Part shown: positions 46,190 to 55,509 of the stretch, in pieces
Layout: the number at the start of each line of letters is the position of its first letter
Position numbering within the stretch: position 1 is the stretch's first letter
Assembly (NCBI GenBank): GCA_022402525.1
Contig: JAKRSB010000143.1
Span: 1 to 64,000, forward strand
Direction of reading: 5' to 3'
DNA length: 64,000 bases
Source: Thermosynechococcaceae cyanobacterium MS004
GTDB lineage: Bacteria > Cyanobacteriota > Cyanobacteriia > Thermosynechococcales > Thermosynechococcaceae
Translations under genes and position numbers: made by a program
Notes under the pieces: generated by a model
Databases searched by the model: none
The model's input: the letters and a program-made list of their open reading frames with translations, nothing else
Told to the model about the DNA's origin: nothing

Positions 46190-46360
46190 TTAGGATACGG
46201 CAACGGCGATCGCAAATAGGCCACCCACCAGCGCAGCGGCAGCTAAACCCATCACCACATAAATTCGCTGCTGCTTCGGGTTGGGGGGTTCAGCCTGGTA
46301 CATTTTGGGCTCTACCGCAAAGTTATTAAGCTTTCCGTCTCCTTCACTGGTATAGCGCAT
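46190..46360 (-). CDS. psb34: Photosystem II assembly protein Psb34 (ssl1498 family)
   Basis: A 56-residue protein. The N-terminal soluble part contains GDGKLNNFAVEPKMYQAEPP, the hallmark of the ssl1498/Psb34 family, and a single transmembrane helix follows (VVMGLAAAALVGGLFAIAVAV, about 35-55). In the family it resembles high-light-inducible proteins and binds PSII assembly intermediates containing CP47 in the thylakoid membrane. It is short enough to be missed by length-limited gene finders. It stands alone between shc and thiG, with a hairpin downstream. Confidence 0.9.
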   Translation of the reverse strand: MRYTSEGDGKLNNFAVEPKMYQAEPPNPKQQRIYVVMGLAAAALVGGLFAIAVAVS

Positions 46361-46460
46361 GTTAAAACCTTAATAAAAATACACTTTTGCTAACTATAGC
46401 AAATCTTGGAGCCTTGCCGTTTTCTCGTCCTTAAAATCTGCCCAAGCAGAGAGCCATCCC

Positions 46461-47294
46461 TCAGCTTGCCACCAGTCCCGACAGCGGAGAACTAGCGCTG
46501 GCGTGAGCCTTGACCGGAATTCGTCCTGACAAAAACGCTAGCCGTCCGGCCTCTGTCGCCAGCGCCATGGCCCGCGCCATGACTGCCGGAGCCTGGGCTT
46601 GGGCGATCGCTGTATTCACCAGCAGCGCATCCGCCCCCATCTCCATGGCTTGAGCCGCCTCGCTGGGGGTTCCGATGCCCGCATCCACCACCACCGGAAC
46701 CCTTGCGTTTTCAATAATGATCTGAATATTGGCCGCATTGCGAATTCCCTGGCCGGAGCCAATGGGCGACCCCAAGGGCATCACCGTCGCACAGCCAGCT
46801 TCCTCCAAGCGCTTGGCCAGGATGGGGTCAGCATTGATATAGGGCAGTACCGCAAACCCCTCCTTGACGAGTTGTTCTGCAGCCTGAAGCGTACCAATGG
46901 GGTCTGGCAGCAGATACTGGAGGTCAGGAATGACCTCTAGCTTGACAAAATTATTGTCTTCTTGTCCCAGGAGCTTTGCCATTTCGCGCCCTAGCCGCGC
47001 CACTCGAATGGCATCCTCTGCGGTCTGGCAACCTGCGGTGTTGGGCAGCATCCAAATTTTGTTCCAGTCTAGAGCGTCAGCTAGACCCTCGTGGCCAGGG
47101 GCATTGGTCTGCACCCGACGCACGGCTACGGTGACAATCTCGCAGCCGCTTTGGTCAATGCTCTGGCGCATTTCGTCAAAGTTGCGATACTTGCCTGAGC
47201 CGGTCATGAGGCGTGACCTAAAGGTACGGCCTGCAATGGTCAGTAAAGTTTCTTCAGAAGACGGGATTGTTAAAGGCTGGTCTAGGGTCTGCAT
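46461..47294 (-). CDS. thiG: Thiazole synthase
   Basis: ThiG condenses deoxyxylulose phosphate, ThiS thiocarboxylate and dehydroglycine (from ThiO) into the thiazole of thiamine. The 277-residue TIM barrel has [61 protein letters not shown] and [29 protein letters not shown], the last two phosphate-binding loops, in order. The lysine in KLEVI forms the Schiff base in the family. It is neither fused to ThiO nor next to thiS. No TPP riboswitch was found upstream. Confidence 0.95.
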   Translation of the reverse strand: MQTLDQPLTIPSSEETLLTIAGRTFRSRLMTGSGKYRNFDEMRQSIDQSGCEIVTVAVRRVQTNAPGHEGLADALDWNKIWMLPNTAGCQTAEDAIRVARLGREMAKLLGQEDNNFVKLEVIPDLQYLLPDPIGTLQAAEQLVKEGFAVLPYINADPILAKRLEEAGCATVMPLGSPIGSGQGIRNAANIQIIIENARVPVVVDAGIGTPSEAAQAMEMGADALLVNTAIAQAQAPAVMARAMALATEAGRLAFLSGRIPVKAHASASSPLSGLVAS

Positions 47295-47555
47295 GGAGGT
47301 ATATAGAAGAAAAGGCTGGGGGAAGACTGAGAAGAAGGTTAGGCTATAGCGGCGATCGCGCTCTAATTTTTGGGTTACACAGCTCTGGACGATCCGGAGT
47401 GAGGTGCTGCGGGGTAGCCCATTTCATTTTCCCCTGAACAGTCCCGAACTGACCAAGTGCTGAGGGAAGATTTTAGGCAGGCTGCGGGAGAACTACACCT
47501 AGGCGCGTTTCTTGGGCTTATTTTTGAGCTTATTTTTAGTCTTACTTTTTTGGGC

Positions 47556-48557
47556 TCATGGCGTGGGTTCGGGCCGTGGGTTGATGAGCTGCGATCGCAG
47601 GGTTTGGCGAAACTCTGGATTGATAAAGCGCTGCTGAATCGGCTGCCAAGCCTGCCAAGCCTGAAGCTGAACCTGCTGAAGTCGTCGAGCGACGGTGGGC
47701 ATCACATCCTCCAACCGCGTTTCAAGCTCATTCACCAAAAAGTCGTCCAGCACGGAACAATCTTGAATTTGACCCAAAATATTCTGAATCCTCTTCAGGT
47801 CTGCAAGATAGTCCCTGTAGGACTGCCCATAGAGGTCGGTAAAAAGCTCAGCCTGGTAGCGGACTCCCTTCACCTGCTTACGCAAGCGGTGGAGCGCATC
47901 TTGGTGTTGATCTAGCTGGCCTAGTTCAAACGGTTGCTGACCCTGGAGTAGTGCAGACGGTGTAGGGTTCGGCTCGCTGGCACCGACAACCCAGTCTCGG
48001 CCAATCCACCAGGCTGGATCGAGCAAGAGGCGACTCGTGGACGGGAGCACCAGATCGGGCACAACAGCGCTCAGGGGCAGCTCACTCAGGATGTGAAAGG
48101 TTGGTGCTGCCAGCCAGTCCACCAGGGTTTGTTTGAGCGCCAGGTAGCGATCGCTTTTTAAGGTCTTTTTGAGGTCGCTGAAGCAGTGCTTTCGCTGGGT
48201 TTGGAGGCTTTTGAGAATAGTCTGGAGCTGATCTTGCTCAATACCATGAAGCAGCGGCTGATAGTCTTGCGTCAGGGAATCTTGCAGAACATCTAGGTCA
48301 CGCGCTTTACCCAGTCGTCTGGCCGTTTTTGCAATATCCTGTACCGCAATTTCCTGCGGCCATCGAACCACGGCAGAAAAAGTATAGAGCGCGGCGCGGA
48401 GGCGGCGCATTGCGACCCGCATCTGGTGCAGTGGCTCTGGATCAAGGTCTTCTAAAACAGCCGACTCCTGCATGAACAGTCGCTGAAACTGCTTTTGAAT
48501 CACGGCATGGGCATAGCTCCCTACCGTCAGAGGAGCTTGGACGACCGATGCAGACAT
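47556..48557 (-). CDS. CHAD domain protein
   Basis: About 333 residues built from the CHAD (conserved histidine alpha-helical) domain: SYAHAVIQKQFQRLFMQ, DPEPLHQMRVAMRRLRAALYTF, ARRLGKARDLDVL and LHRLRKQVKGVRYQAELF carry the conserved His, Arg and Lys of the two four-helix repeats. CHAD domains bind inorganic polyphosphate. There is no CYTH (triphosphatase) domain. ATG at 48557 is selected because AGGAGAG lies 6 bases upstream; the longer frame to 48608 lacks this. Confidence 0.88.
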   Translation of the reverse strand: MSASVVQAPLTVGSYAHAVIQKQFQRLFMQESAVLEDLDPEPLHQMRVAMRRLRAALYTFSAVVRWPQEIAVQDIAKTARRLGKARDLDVLQDSLTQDYQPLLHGIEQDQLQTILKSLQTQRKHCFSDLKKTLKSDRYLALKQTLVDWLAAPTFHILSELPLSAVVPDLVLPSTSRLLLDPAWWIGRDWVVGASEPNPTPSALLQGQQPFELGQLDQHQDALHRLRKQVKGVRYQAELFTDLYGQSYRDYLADLKRIQNILGQIQDCSVLDDFLVNELETRLEDVMPTVARRLQQVQLQAWQAWQPIQQRFINPEFRQTLRSQLINPRPEPTP

Positions 48558-49062
48558 GAACCCCACTCTCCTCAGAAAGTCCAGCAGATGTGGGCTTTCA
48601 TATACCATCTACCTTCATTTTATGAGGCTTTAGCGCAATGGAGCCGCAACATTACGAGACATAAACGAGCAAAATAGGAGCGACGTTCTGGCCCAATCTC
48701 TTTGGCCCAATCTCTTTGGCCCAGTCTTTCTGGCCTAGTCGGCCCTTGATTAACTGAAAAAACCTTTCGCTTAGCGGTTGAAACCGCAGCTACAAGACCG
48801 AAATCCGCCTTCGCGGATTGCTGAAACCCTTGATGCATTTAGTCTGCGTAGGCAGACTTTATTCTTGTAGGCGCGTTGGCGTAGCCTGTCCGCAGGACTT
48901 ATCCATTCGCTGGCTCCAGTAACTGCTTGAGTATCTTGGCGAACAAGATTTCGGGATGCGTTTGGGCGTTGGGTTAGCCTCGCGCCATCCTTTCTGAAAC
49001 CATTCACCTCACACTGGCCTGAACAACGATCCCAAACAGGGACTCTAAACAGCCATCACTAA
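48558..49062. other. Spacer with a run of small palindromes
   Basis: About 500 bases with no gene. At 48690-48745 are direct repeats of CAATCTCTTTGGCC. At 48774-48902 four inverted repeats follow one another: GCGGTT/AACCGC, AATCCGC/GCGGATT with a CTTC loop, AGTCTGC/GCAGACT with a GTAG loop, and TTGGCGTAGCC-TGTCCGCAGG. The rest leads to the tRNA gene. Confidence 0.7.
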
Positions 49063-49144
49063 TGCGGACAAAAGGACTTGAACCTTCACATCTTGCGATA
49101 CTAGAACCTAAATCTAGCGCGTCTACCAATTCCGCCATGTCCGC
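49063..49144 (-). tRNA. tRNA-Leu (anticodon UAG)
   Basis: The 82-nt minus-strand sequence folds as a class II tRNA. The acceptor stem is GCGGACA/TGTCCGC with discriminator A. The D arm starts GGCGGAATTGGTAGACGC, the leucine-type D arm. The anticodon stem is CTAGA/TCTAG with loop TTTAGGT, giving UAG for CUA codons (and others by wobble). A long variable arm is followed by the T arm GGTTCAAGTCC. CCA is not encoded. Confidence 0.96.
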
Positions 49145-49195
49145 AGGAATTTAGTCTCGTTTATCATAGCATTTTGAGTTCAGAACGTAAGCCCC

Positions 49196-50992
49196 CTACC
49201 ACGTCACGCGATCGCCCAGTTGCTGAAGCAGTTTTGGCCCCACCCCTGACACCTGGTCTAAGTCATTCAAAGACTGAAACGGTTTGCGCTGTCGAGCTGC
49301 AATAATGCGCTGAGCAAGCTTTTGTCCTACCCCTGGAAGCTGCTCTAGGTCTTGAAGGGAGGCCGTATTGAGGTTGACTTTTGTTCCTGCCGCTAGACTA
49401 CCTGCCGCTAGACTACCTGTCGCCAGTTCCGGTACCGCGCTAGAGGCAGTAACCCTGGACTGAGTTCTGCAGGCAGCAAGGGTGCTTGTTTTTTCCTGAA
49501 TCTTTTTTTGAAGCCTTTGGGGTAAACCGAGACGGCTATTGGCCCAGAGTCGATTAAATTCTTGAGTATAGTGAGCGGCAACCCTAGGGTTTTGGATGAC
49601 CAGTAAGGTTTCATCATTCTGATAGTCAGCGGCTTCTGTCCAGTTGTGAGAGCCTATGATGACTGTGCGCTCATCCACGATCCCAAATTTATGGTGCAGC
49701 AGGTCACCAGGAGGCAGAAGGGGAATTCCAACGGTTTGAATGGGACGTTCCCAAACCTGATTGTCCGGCTCCATGCCACAGCGATCGCCGGATGGTTCCG
49801 ACTGGGCTGCTTTGGCAGGCAGATTTTTAGCGGGCTGATTTTTAGCCTGCGGATCATTAACGTTCTGGTCTTTTGTTTTTTGAACCGTGCGAGCCGGAAG
49901 CGCCGCACCCAGTAAATCAAGGGCTTCACTGTAATACTGATAGGCGAAAGTCGGCTCTATCAAAACCCGCAGCGTTGTGCCTTGCTGCACCGGAGGCTCA
50001 AGGGCATTGGCAATCTGCTGATCTGAAAAGACAAAGAGCGCTAGGTCAATGGTTTTTCGGCTGTTGCTGAGGGACTGGGCAATCAGGCCGTTGGTGCTGC
50101 TTTGCCAAGGAATAGTGGCTGAGGTTGGCGAAAATTTCACCTGAATGGTTCCCGCCCCCACTGCAATCGACTGCACCGCTCGAAAGGTTTTTTTGACCCC
50201 AAAGCGACTGTCTGGTTGGCCGCCGGGACCATCTCCCCACATCAGGTTAAATTCTTCGGCAAACAACTGGGCGATCGCGGGACTTTGAATCTGGACCAGG
50301 GAATTGGGATTGCCGAGGCTTTTCGGAGATTTCAAATCTCCATGCAGGTCAGACAGCGTGAGGTTGGCGGAGGTAACGATAACCTGTTGTCCATCAACCA
50401 CCACAAACTTATGGTGCATCAGCCCACTCCCCGCAGACCCATCGGCGGTATCGTCTAGCCAAGGAATGCTGGCTTGCCGAATGATGGCAAGCGCATCGTA
50501 GGTCTGAATTTCTGTGGGGGAAAGCTGGCCGTCTTGGTTATGGTCGATGAGGCGAAGGTTATCGCGGTAGCGCTCCTGCATTCGGGCATCGAAGGTTTGG
50601 GCTTCCGCTGCGGTGATGCTGCTCCAGGGCCTGCTATAGATATTTTCGAGAATCAGACGTACCCGTACTCCAGCTCGATGGCGATCGCGCAGGGCTTGGG
50701 CAATCAGGGGCGATCGTAGCTCCTGCACTGCTATATCTACACTCCCTTTTGCGACACGGATCTGGTCAACAATGATCTGCTCCAGATTGTCGCCAGGACG
50801 GGTTTGCGATCGATAGGGTTCGCGGTAAGAAGCTGCGGGATTGTGGTTCATAAAGACCCGCACGAGCGGATCCTGGGGCAGCGGACTGATGCGCTGAGCC
50901 AGTAAATCAGGAGCCTGCCACCAGCGCACAATGAGCGCAAGCGCAAATCCAGCCGCTAAGAATGTGAGTCCTAACCACAAGCGCTTAGCCAT
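49196..50992 (-). CDS. PLD-type nuclease/phospholipase with EF-hand and ComEA-like HhH tail
   Basis: A 598-residue exported or membrane-anchored protein. A hydrophobic helix lies at 5-22 (WLGLTFLAAGFALALIV). Two HKD motifs of the phospholipase D superfamily are present: H193-x-K195-x4-D200 with SANLT, and HHKFGIVDE with GSHNWT near 440. Residues 150-161 (DHNQDGQLSPTE) form a perfect EF-hand calcium loop between the halves of the first PLD domain. The last 60 residues are two helix-hairpin-helix units (LNTASLQDLEQLPGVGQKLA, LNDLDQVSGVGPKLL) as in the DNA receptor ComEA. A periplasmic or extracellular DNA-acting nuclease is a reasonable inference. Confidence 0.9.
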   Translation of the reverse strand: MAKRLWLGLTFLAAGFALALIVRWWQAPDLLAQRISPLPQDPLVRVFMNHNPAASYREPYRSQTRPGDNLEQIIVDQIRVAKGSVDIAVQELRSPLIAQALRDRHRAGVRVRLILENIYSRPWSSITAAEAQTFDARMQERYRDNLRLIDHNQDGQLSPTEIQTYDALAIIRQASIPWLDDTADGSAGSGLMHHKFVVVDGQQVIVTSANLTLSDLHGDLKSPKSLGNPNSLVQIQSPAIAQLFAEEFNLMWGDGPGGQPDSRFGVKKTFRAVQSIAVGAGTIQVKFSPTSATIPWQSSTNGLIAQSLSNSRKTIDLALFVFSDQQIANALEPPVQQGTTLRVLIEPTFAYQYYSEALDLLGAALPARTVQKTKDQNVNDPQAKNQPAKNLPAKAAQSEPSGDRCGMEPDNQVWERPIQTVGIPLLPPGDLLHHKFGIVDERTVIIGSHNWTEAADYQNDETLLVIQNPRVAAHYTQEFNRLWANSRLGLPQRLQKKIQEKTSTLAACRTQSRVTASSAVPELATGSLAAGSLAAGTKVNLNTASLQDLEQLPGVGQKLAQRIIAARQRKPFQSLNDLDQVSGVGPKLLQQLGDRVTW

Positions 50993-51024
50993 GATCTACA
51001 GATCTAAAGCATGAGACGGATCAA

Positions 51025-51088
51025 AGTCCAGACGCTACTCAGTCCAGACGCTACTCAGTCCAGACGCTACTCAGTCCAGACGCTACTG
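51025..51088. repeat. Tandem repeat, 4 x 16 bp, nearly perfect
   Basis: Four head-to-tail copies of AGTCCAGACGCTACTC; only the last base of the array differs. It fills the gap between the PLD gene start and the end of the permease gene. The identity of the copies suggests recent expansion. Confidence 0.95.
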
Positions 51089-51107
51089 GGTAGGTTAGCA
51101 AACCCAG

Positions 51108-51959
51108 CTATCCCTTGACGCCCGTTGTGGCAATGCCCCTAACGAGCTGTCGCTGCCCTAAAATAGAGAGCAGCACAATAGGCAAACTTGAAATGACCAC
51201 CGCCGCCATCATCAGCGGCCAGTTGTTGGTAAACTGCTCCTGAAAATTAGCCAGGGTGAGCTGCACCGTAATGAGTTCCGGTCTGGTGGTAAACACCAGC
51301 GGCTTAAACAAATCATTCCACTCCCCAATAAACGTAAACAAACACAGCGTCACAATTGCCGGTCGCGTTAGGGGCAGCAGCACCTGCCACAGCATTTGCC
51401 AGCGCGTCGCCCCGTCGAGCAGGGCGGCTTCCTCCAGCTCTATGGGAATGGTGAGAAAAAACTGTCGCATCAGTACAATACCAAAGCCATTTGCCGCCGT
51501 TGGCAAAATCAAGGCCCCATAGGTATTTAGCAAATGGGCTGACCTCAGCACCAAAAAGACCGGAATCACCAAGAGCTGAAACGGAATCACCAGGGTGGCT
51601 AAGGCAATGAGCAAAACCGTCTGACGCCCCCAAAACTGGAGCCGAGCAAGGGCATAACCCGCTAAAGCCGAGGTAATCACCTGGAGCGCCGTTACGCTCA
51701 AGGCGACGAGGGTGGAATTGGCAAAGGCTAAGAAGAAACGCCCGCCCAGCCAAGCCTGACGATAGTTTTCGCCTGACCAGCCCTGCTGCGGCCAAAAGGC
51801 TCCAGTGGCAGAACCCGCTGGCAGAAAGGAGGTCATGACCACAATCAGCAGCGGCAACAGCACCATGACCGTACCAATGCTCAAAATACTAGCGCTCAAG
51901 ATACCAGTCCTCAAGCTCGTGAGGCTCAGGCCGCTCCGTCGGGGTAGGTTTTGAGTCAT
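51108..51959 (-). CDS. Carbohydrate ABC transporter permease (MalG type)
   Basis: A 283-residue inner-membrane permease with about six helices. The cytoplasmic EAA loop EEAALLDGATRWQMLWQVLLPL contacts the ATPase. LQVITSALAGYALARLQFWGR and FIGEWNDLFKPLVF are typical of MalG/UgpE-type sugar permeases. No binding protein, MalF-type partner or MalK-type ATPase is adjacent; the double ATPase at 53278 is of the peptide type. ATG at 51959 avoids overlap with the upstream gene; a 14-bp duplication lies across this start. Confidence 0.88.
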   Translation of the reverse strand: MTQNLPRRSGLSLTSLRTGILSASILSIGTVMVLLPLLIVVMTSFLPAGSATGAFWPQQGWSGENYRQAWLGGRFFLAFANSTLVALSVTALQVITSALAGYALARLQFWGRQTVLLIALATLVIPFQLLVIPVFLVLRSAHLLNTYGALILPTAANGFGIVLMRQFFLTIPIELEEAALLDGATRWQMLWQVLLPLTRPAIVTLCLFTFIGEWNDLFKPLVFTTRPELITVQLTLANFQEQFTNNWPLMMAAVVISSLPIVLLSILGQRQLVRGIATTGVKG

Positions 51960-52008
51960 GGGGTTTGAGTCATGGGGTTTAAGGCATCCAAAATCGCCGC
52001 GATCGCAC

Positions 52009-52980
52009 TTAAGACGCCTCATCATCGAGACGCCCAGAAATCACGAGGGTATCGCGGTCATGGATAGACTTGGGCGAGACATCCTTCAGGCGATCGCTCA
52101 CCTCCTCTGGGGAAGGCAGCGTCTCCACCTGGTCTTCTGGCACTTCTAGAGATGTAGACTGCTGCGGCATAATCAAATGCTTCATCAGGTACTCAATGGT
52201 TTGTTCCTTGAGCCATCCCCTAGAGACGGCAATTTCACCAAACCGCATTCCCGTCGAGGCCTGATCCGATAAAATCAGGTCAACCTGAGCAGTGGACAAT
52301 AGCCCCGCCTCTAGCAAATAATTTCCAATACATTTGGAAGACGACATCAGGGAAGGCGTTAAGCTTTCCTCTGCGTTTGGGTCGCTGAAGGATGTACCTG
52401 CTCCGTTTTGGCCAGCATCTGGATGGATAATTCCGTCCCCAGCAGGCTTCGCATCGGCCTTCATTAACCACACCACGCGCTCAGCGGGCTGAATCGAGAT
52501 TTCATTGCCCCAGCTTAAGATGCTTAAAACACCCTGCTTGCAGTCAATATTACGGATGGGGTACCAGGTTCTACCGTGCCAGACCAGCATTCCCAATAGC
52601 CCAGATTTATCCTCTTGTTTTTGATACTGCCACCAGGCCTGCAGCAGCAGCAGACCATCGGTATAGTTCACCTCATAGTGAGGCGGCACTTTTGCAAACT
52701 CGTACTGATAAAACCCTTTGCAGGGGGCTGGATGGAGGGGCAAAAAGCTATTGTCCAGCAGGGTATTGTGAAGGCTGGGCCAGTAGTGGGTTTTATCCTT
52801 AAGGATGACGGAGGCCGTGGTTTGGGCTAATCGCGCGCTGGCAATCATTCCCTCTTGCTTCGCCCAGAGCTGTAGCGTATCGCCAATGGGCTCAAGACGC
52901 AGCTCTGAGTTGGCCATGAGCGCTCGTTTTCCGGCGAGGGCGCTTTCTACAAAGGAAGAAATTAGGCTCAAGTTGTCCAT
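52009..52980 (-). CDS. Hypothetical protein with MshEN-like C-terminal domain
   Basis: A 323-residue soluble protein. The N-terminal ~185 residues contain WHGRTWYPIRNIDCKQGVLSILSWGNEISI and many aromatic residues but no recognised domain. After a linker, residues about 215-270 (CIGNYLLEAGLLSTAQVDLILSDQASTGMRFGEIAVSRGWLKEQTIEYLM, seen as three helices) look like the N-terminal helical domain of GspE/MshE-type ATPases, which in some proteins binds c-di-GMP or partners. The tail is acidic. Similar proteins are common in cyanobacteria but uncharacterised. Confidence 0.65.
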   Translation of the reverse strand: MDNLSLISSFVESALAGKRALMANSELRLEPIGDTLQLWAKQEGMIASARLAQTTASVILKDKTHYWPSLHNTLLDNSFLPLHPAPCKGFYQYEFAKVPPHYEVNYTDGLLLLQAWWQYQKQEDKSGLLGMLVWHGRTWYPIRNIDCKQGVLSILSWGNEISIQPAERVVWLMKADAKPAGDGIIHPDAGQNGAGTSFSDPNAEESLTPSLMSSSKCIGNYLLEAGLLSTAQVDLILSDQASTGMRFGEIAVSRGWLKEQTIEYLMKHLIMPQQSTSLEVPEDQVETLPSPEEVSDRLKDVSPKSIHDRDTLVISGRLDDEAS

Positions 52981-53277
52981 GAAGGCACTGACTCTTGGGG
53001 CGAGGTCAAAAGCGGACGCTATTTTTATAGCGTTTTCAAAACGGCTCTAGTCTTCAATTCCTCTCTTCAATTCCTCTGGCCTTGAAAATAGAGAATACCC
53101 ATTTTCGCCAGTCTAACACGCTTGTTTAATCCGTCAGTTATGGGTTTTTGTTAGGTCTTAACGGAAGTTACGGGCATAAGTTGCAGGCATAAGTTGCAGA
53201 CATAATCTTGAACTCAAAAGGGCGATCGCATTTCTAACTTGTTCTAGCTTGCTTGTTCTAACTTGCTTGATGGCGGA

Positions 53278-55155
53278 CTAGGCGGCTTGGGGCGGCTTGC
53301 CGGAGGGAATGGCTGCAATAAGCTGGCGCGTATAGTCCTGTTGGGGGTGCTGATAGATGCGCTCTGCGGGGCCAATCTCTTCGATTTTGCCTTGGTTCAT
53401 GACCATGATGCGATCGCTCATAAATTTGACGACGCTCAGGTCATGGGAAATAAACAGGTAGGTGAGGTTAAAGTCCTGCTGTAGCTCTTTAAGCAAGTTC
53501 AGCACCTGAGCCTGCACCGAGACATCTAAGGCCGAGACGGATTCATCGCAGACAATAAACTTAGGGTTGAGGGCGAGCGATCGCGCAATGCAGATTCGCT
53601 GCCGCTGTCCCCCAGAAAATTCGTGGGGGTAGCGCCGCATATCTTTGGGCTGTAGCCCCACCCGCTCTAATAGATAGGCCGCGCGATCGCGGAAGGTTTG
53701 CTTGGGCTGCGTGCCGCTGAGTTTAGCAAAAATCCGCATCGGCTCCATGACAATCGCCCCCACGGACATGCGCGGGTTGAGGGAACTATAGGGATCTTGA
53801 AAAATAATCTGTAGGTCTTGCCGCAGTCGGCGGAGGGCTTTACCTTCGAGCTGGGTGAGGTTTTGGCCTTCAAACCAAATCTTGCCCCCCGTTGGCTCAA
53901 TCAACCGCACCAGTGCCCGACCGAGGGTGGTTTTTCCGCAGCCCGACTCACCCACCAGCCCCAGGGTTTCGCCGGGACGCACCTGAAACGACACATCATT
54001 CACCGCCATCACGTAGCGCTTGGCCTGTCCCAGCAGCCCACGCACCGGAAAAAAGACCTGTAAATTTTCCACCGCTAGCAGCGGGGTTTCTAGGGCAAAA
54101 GTACTCAGCCGCTGTTCCTGCTCAGCATCGGTCACTTCAATCACCGGACGGGGATGGGCGGACTCATCCTTAGCCTGAATAACCGCCTGCCCCGACCCAT
54201 TGAGAACCGTTTCCATAAAGTCCGTCACGGTAGGGAGATACTTAAGGCGCTTACTGGGCTGGGGGCGGCAGGCTAGTAGGCCCTTCGTATAGGGATGCTG
54301 GGGCTGATTAAAGATTTGCTGAATGCTGCCGTACTCTACGATTTTGCCGCCATACATCACCGCCACCGTATCAGCAATTTCAGCAATAATGCCCAGGTCG
54401 TGGGATACAAAAATAATGGACATGCCCCGCTTATCCCGCAGTTCGCGCAGCAGGTCTAAAATTTTGGCCTGGACGGTGACATCCAGTGCCGTGGTGGGTT
54501 CATCGGCAATCAGGACGGCGGGGTTGCAGGAGATGGCCATCGCAATCATGATTCGCTGGATTTGTCCCCCCGATAATTCGTGGGGATAGCGCCGCAAAAA
54601 GGACTGTTTGCGCTCATTGATCTGCCCAAGAAGCTGCCGCTCCGTTAAGACTTCTCCCTTTGCATCGGCTTCCGCCAAAATCTGGCGGTTAAGGTCTGCA
54701 TCTTCTGGAATCAGCTTAACCTCTTGTAATAGGGCGATCGCCTCTCGTCTAGCCTCTGGTTCTGAGATGGCCTTGTGCAGCAGGAGCGCTTCTGTGAGCT
54801 GGAATCCGCAGGTAAAAACCGGATTCAGAGAACTCATCGGCTCTTGAAAAATCATCGAAATGCGGCTGCCCCGATAGCGCTGAAGCTGCTTTTCTGGCAG
54901 CGCCAAAAGGTTGACCGCCGGACTGCCAAGCGCCTCAAACCAAACCTCACCGCCCACCACCTGCCCCGGCGGACTCGGCACTAGCCCCATCAAAGACAGC
55001 GCCGTGACAGATTTTCCAGACCCAGACTCGCCTACAATTCCGAGGGTTTGGCCACGGGGGAGAGTAAACGAAATATCGTCCACCGCCTTGGTAATGCCCT
55101 CTTCCCCCTGAAACTGAACCTGGAGGTTTTGCACCGCCAAGATGCTGTCTGCCAT
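53278..55155 (-). CDS. Double ABC ATPase of a peptide transporter (DppD-DppF fusion)
   Basis: A 625-residue tandem ATPase. The first half has Walker A GESGSGKS (about 40-47), signature LSGGQIQR and Walker [15 protein letters not shown]; the second has [16 protein letters not shown] and [14 protein letters not shown]. Both carry the oligopeptide/nickel-family C-terminal helices ([29 protein letters not shown]). It would energise uptake of di- or oligopeptides or similar ligands (compare GsiA/YejF). A ~35-residue insert (about 170-200) lies between Walker A and the signature of the first half. No permease or binding protein is beside it. Confidence 0.93.
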   Translation of the reverse strand: MADSILAVQNLQVQFQGEEGITKAVDDISFTLPRGQTLGIVGESGSGKSVTALSLMGLVPSPPGQVVGGEVWFEALGSPAVNLLALPEKQLQRYRGSRISMIFQEPMSSLNPVFTCGFQLTEALLLHKAISEPEARREAIALLQEVKLIPEDADLNRQILAEADAKGEVLTERQLLGQINERKQSFLRRYPHELSGGQIQRIMIAMAISCNPAVLIADEPTTALDVTVQAKILDLLRELRDKRGMSIIFVSHDLGIIAEIADTVAVMYGGKIVEYGSIQQIFNQPQHPYTKGLLACRPQPSKRLKYLPTVTDFMETVLNGSGQAVIQAKDESAHPRPVIEVTDAEQEQRLSTFALETPLLAVENLQVFFPVRGLLGQAKRYVMAVNDVSFQVRPGETLGLVGESGCGKTTLGRALVRLIEPTGGKIWFEGQNLTQLEGKALRRLRQDLQIIFQDPYSSLNPRMSVGAIVMEPMRIFAKLSGTQPKQTFRDRAAYLLERVGLQPKDMRRYPHEFSGGQRQRICIARSLALNPKFIVCDESVSALDVSVQAQVLNLLKELQQDFNLTYLFISHDLSVVKFMSDRIMVMNQGKIEEIGPAERIYQHPQQDYTRQLIAAIPSGKPPQAA

Positions 55156-55509
55156 GCCCTTATCCTCATGAACTGCCCGTTGCTCGACCAGCGTTAAGCC
55201 TCATTGGCGAAATGAACACTTAAACGGCAAAGATGGGTAATATAAGCGAGATCTTAGCAGGTGTTTTTACGGGAAACATGCTCGCGCTCATTGAGCGTGA
55301 TACGGCCACAACGCTTGCCCCTTGCGTGCCTAATCCTCATTTTCTACGCCGCAGCCTAACGCTGGGAAGGGTCTACCAGTCTTCTCAAACCGTAAATCCA
55401 TATACTGAAGCTTGTTTAAATCTATACAGTCTTGAGGGATGACTCACTGAATCAGGGTACTTTAGAGACGCAATACTTCAGAGACGGGATCTTCGGGTGG
55501 GGAACAAGC

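Noticed and set aside
46361-47555. A TPP riboswitch at thiG
   Set aside because: The CTGAGA and ACCTGA core elements were not found in the leader; the same holds for thiD and thiO leaders.
55233-55442. A 69-residue frame before the GGDEF gene
   Set aside because: It overlaps a possible upstream start of the next gene, has no ribosome site and no recognisable domain.
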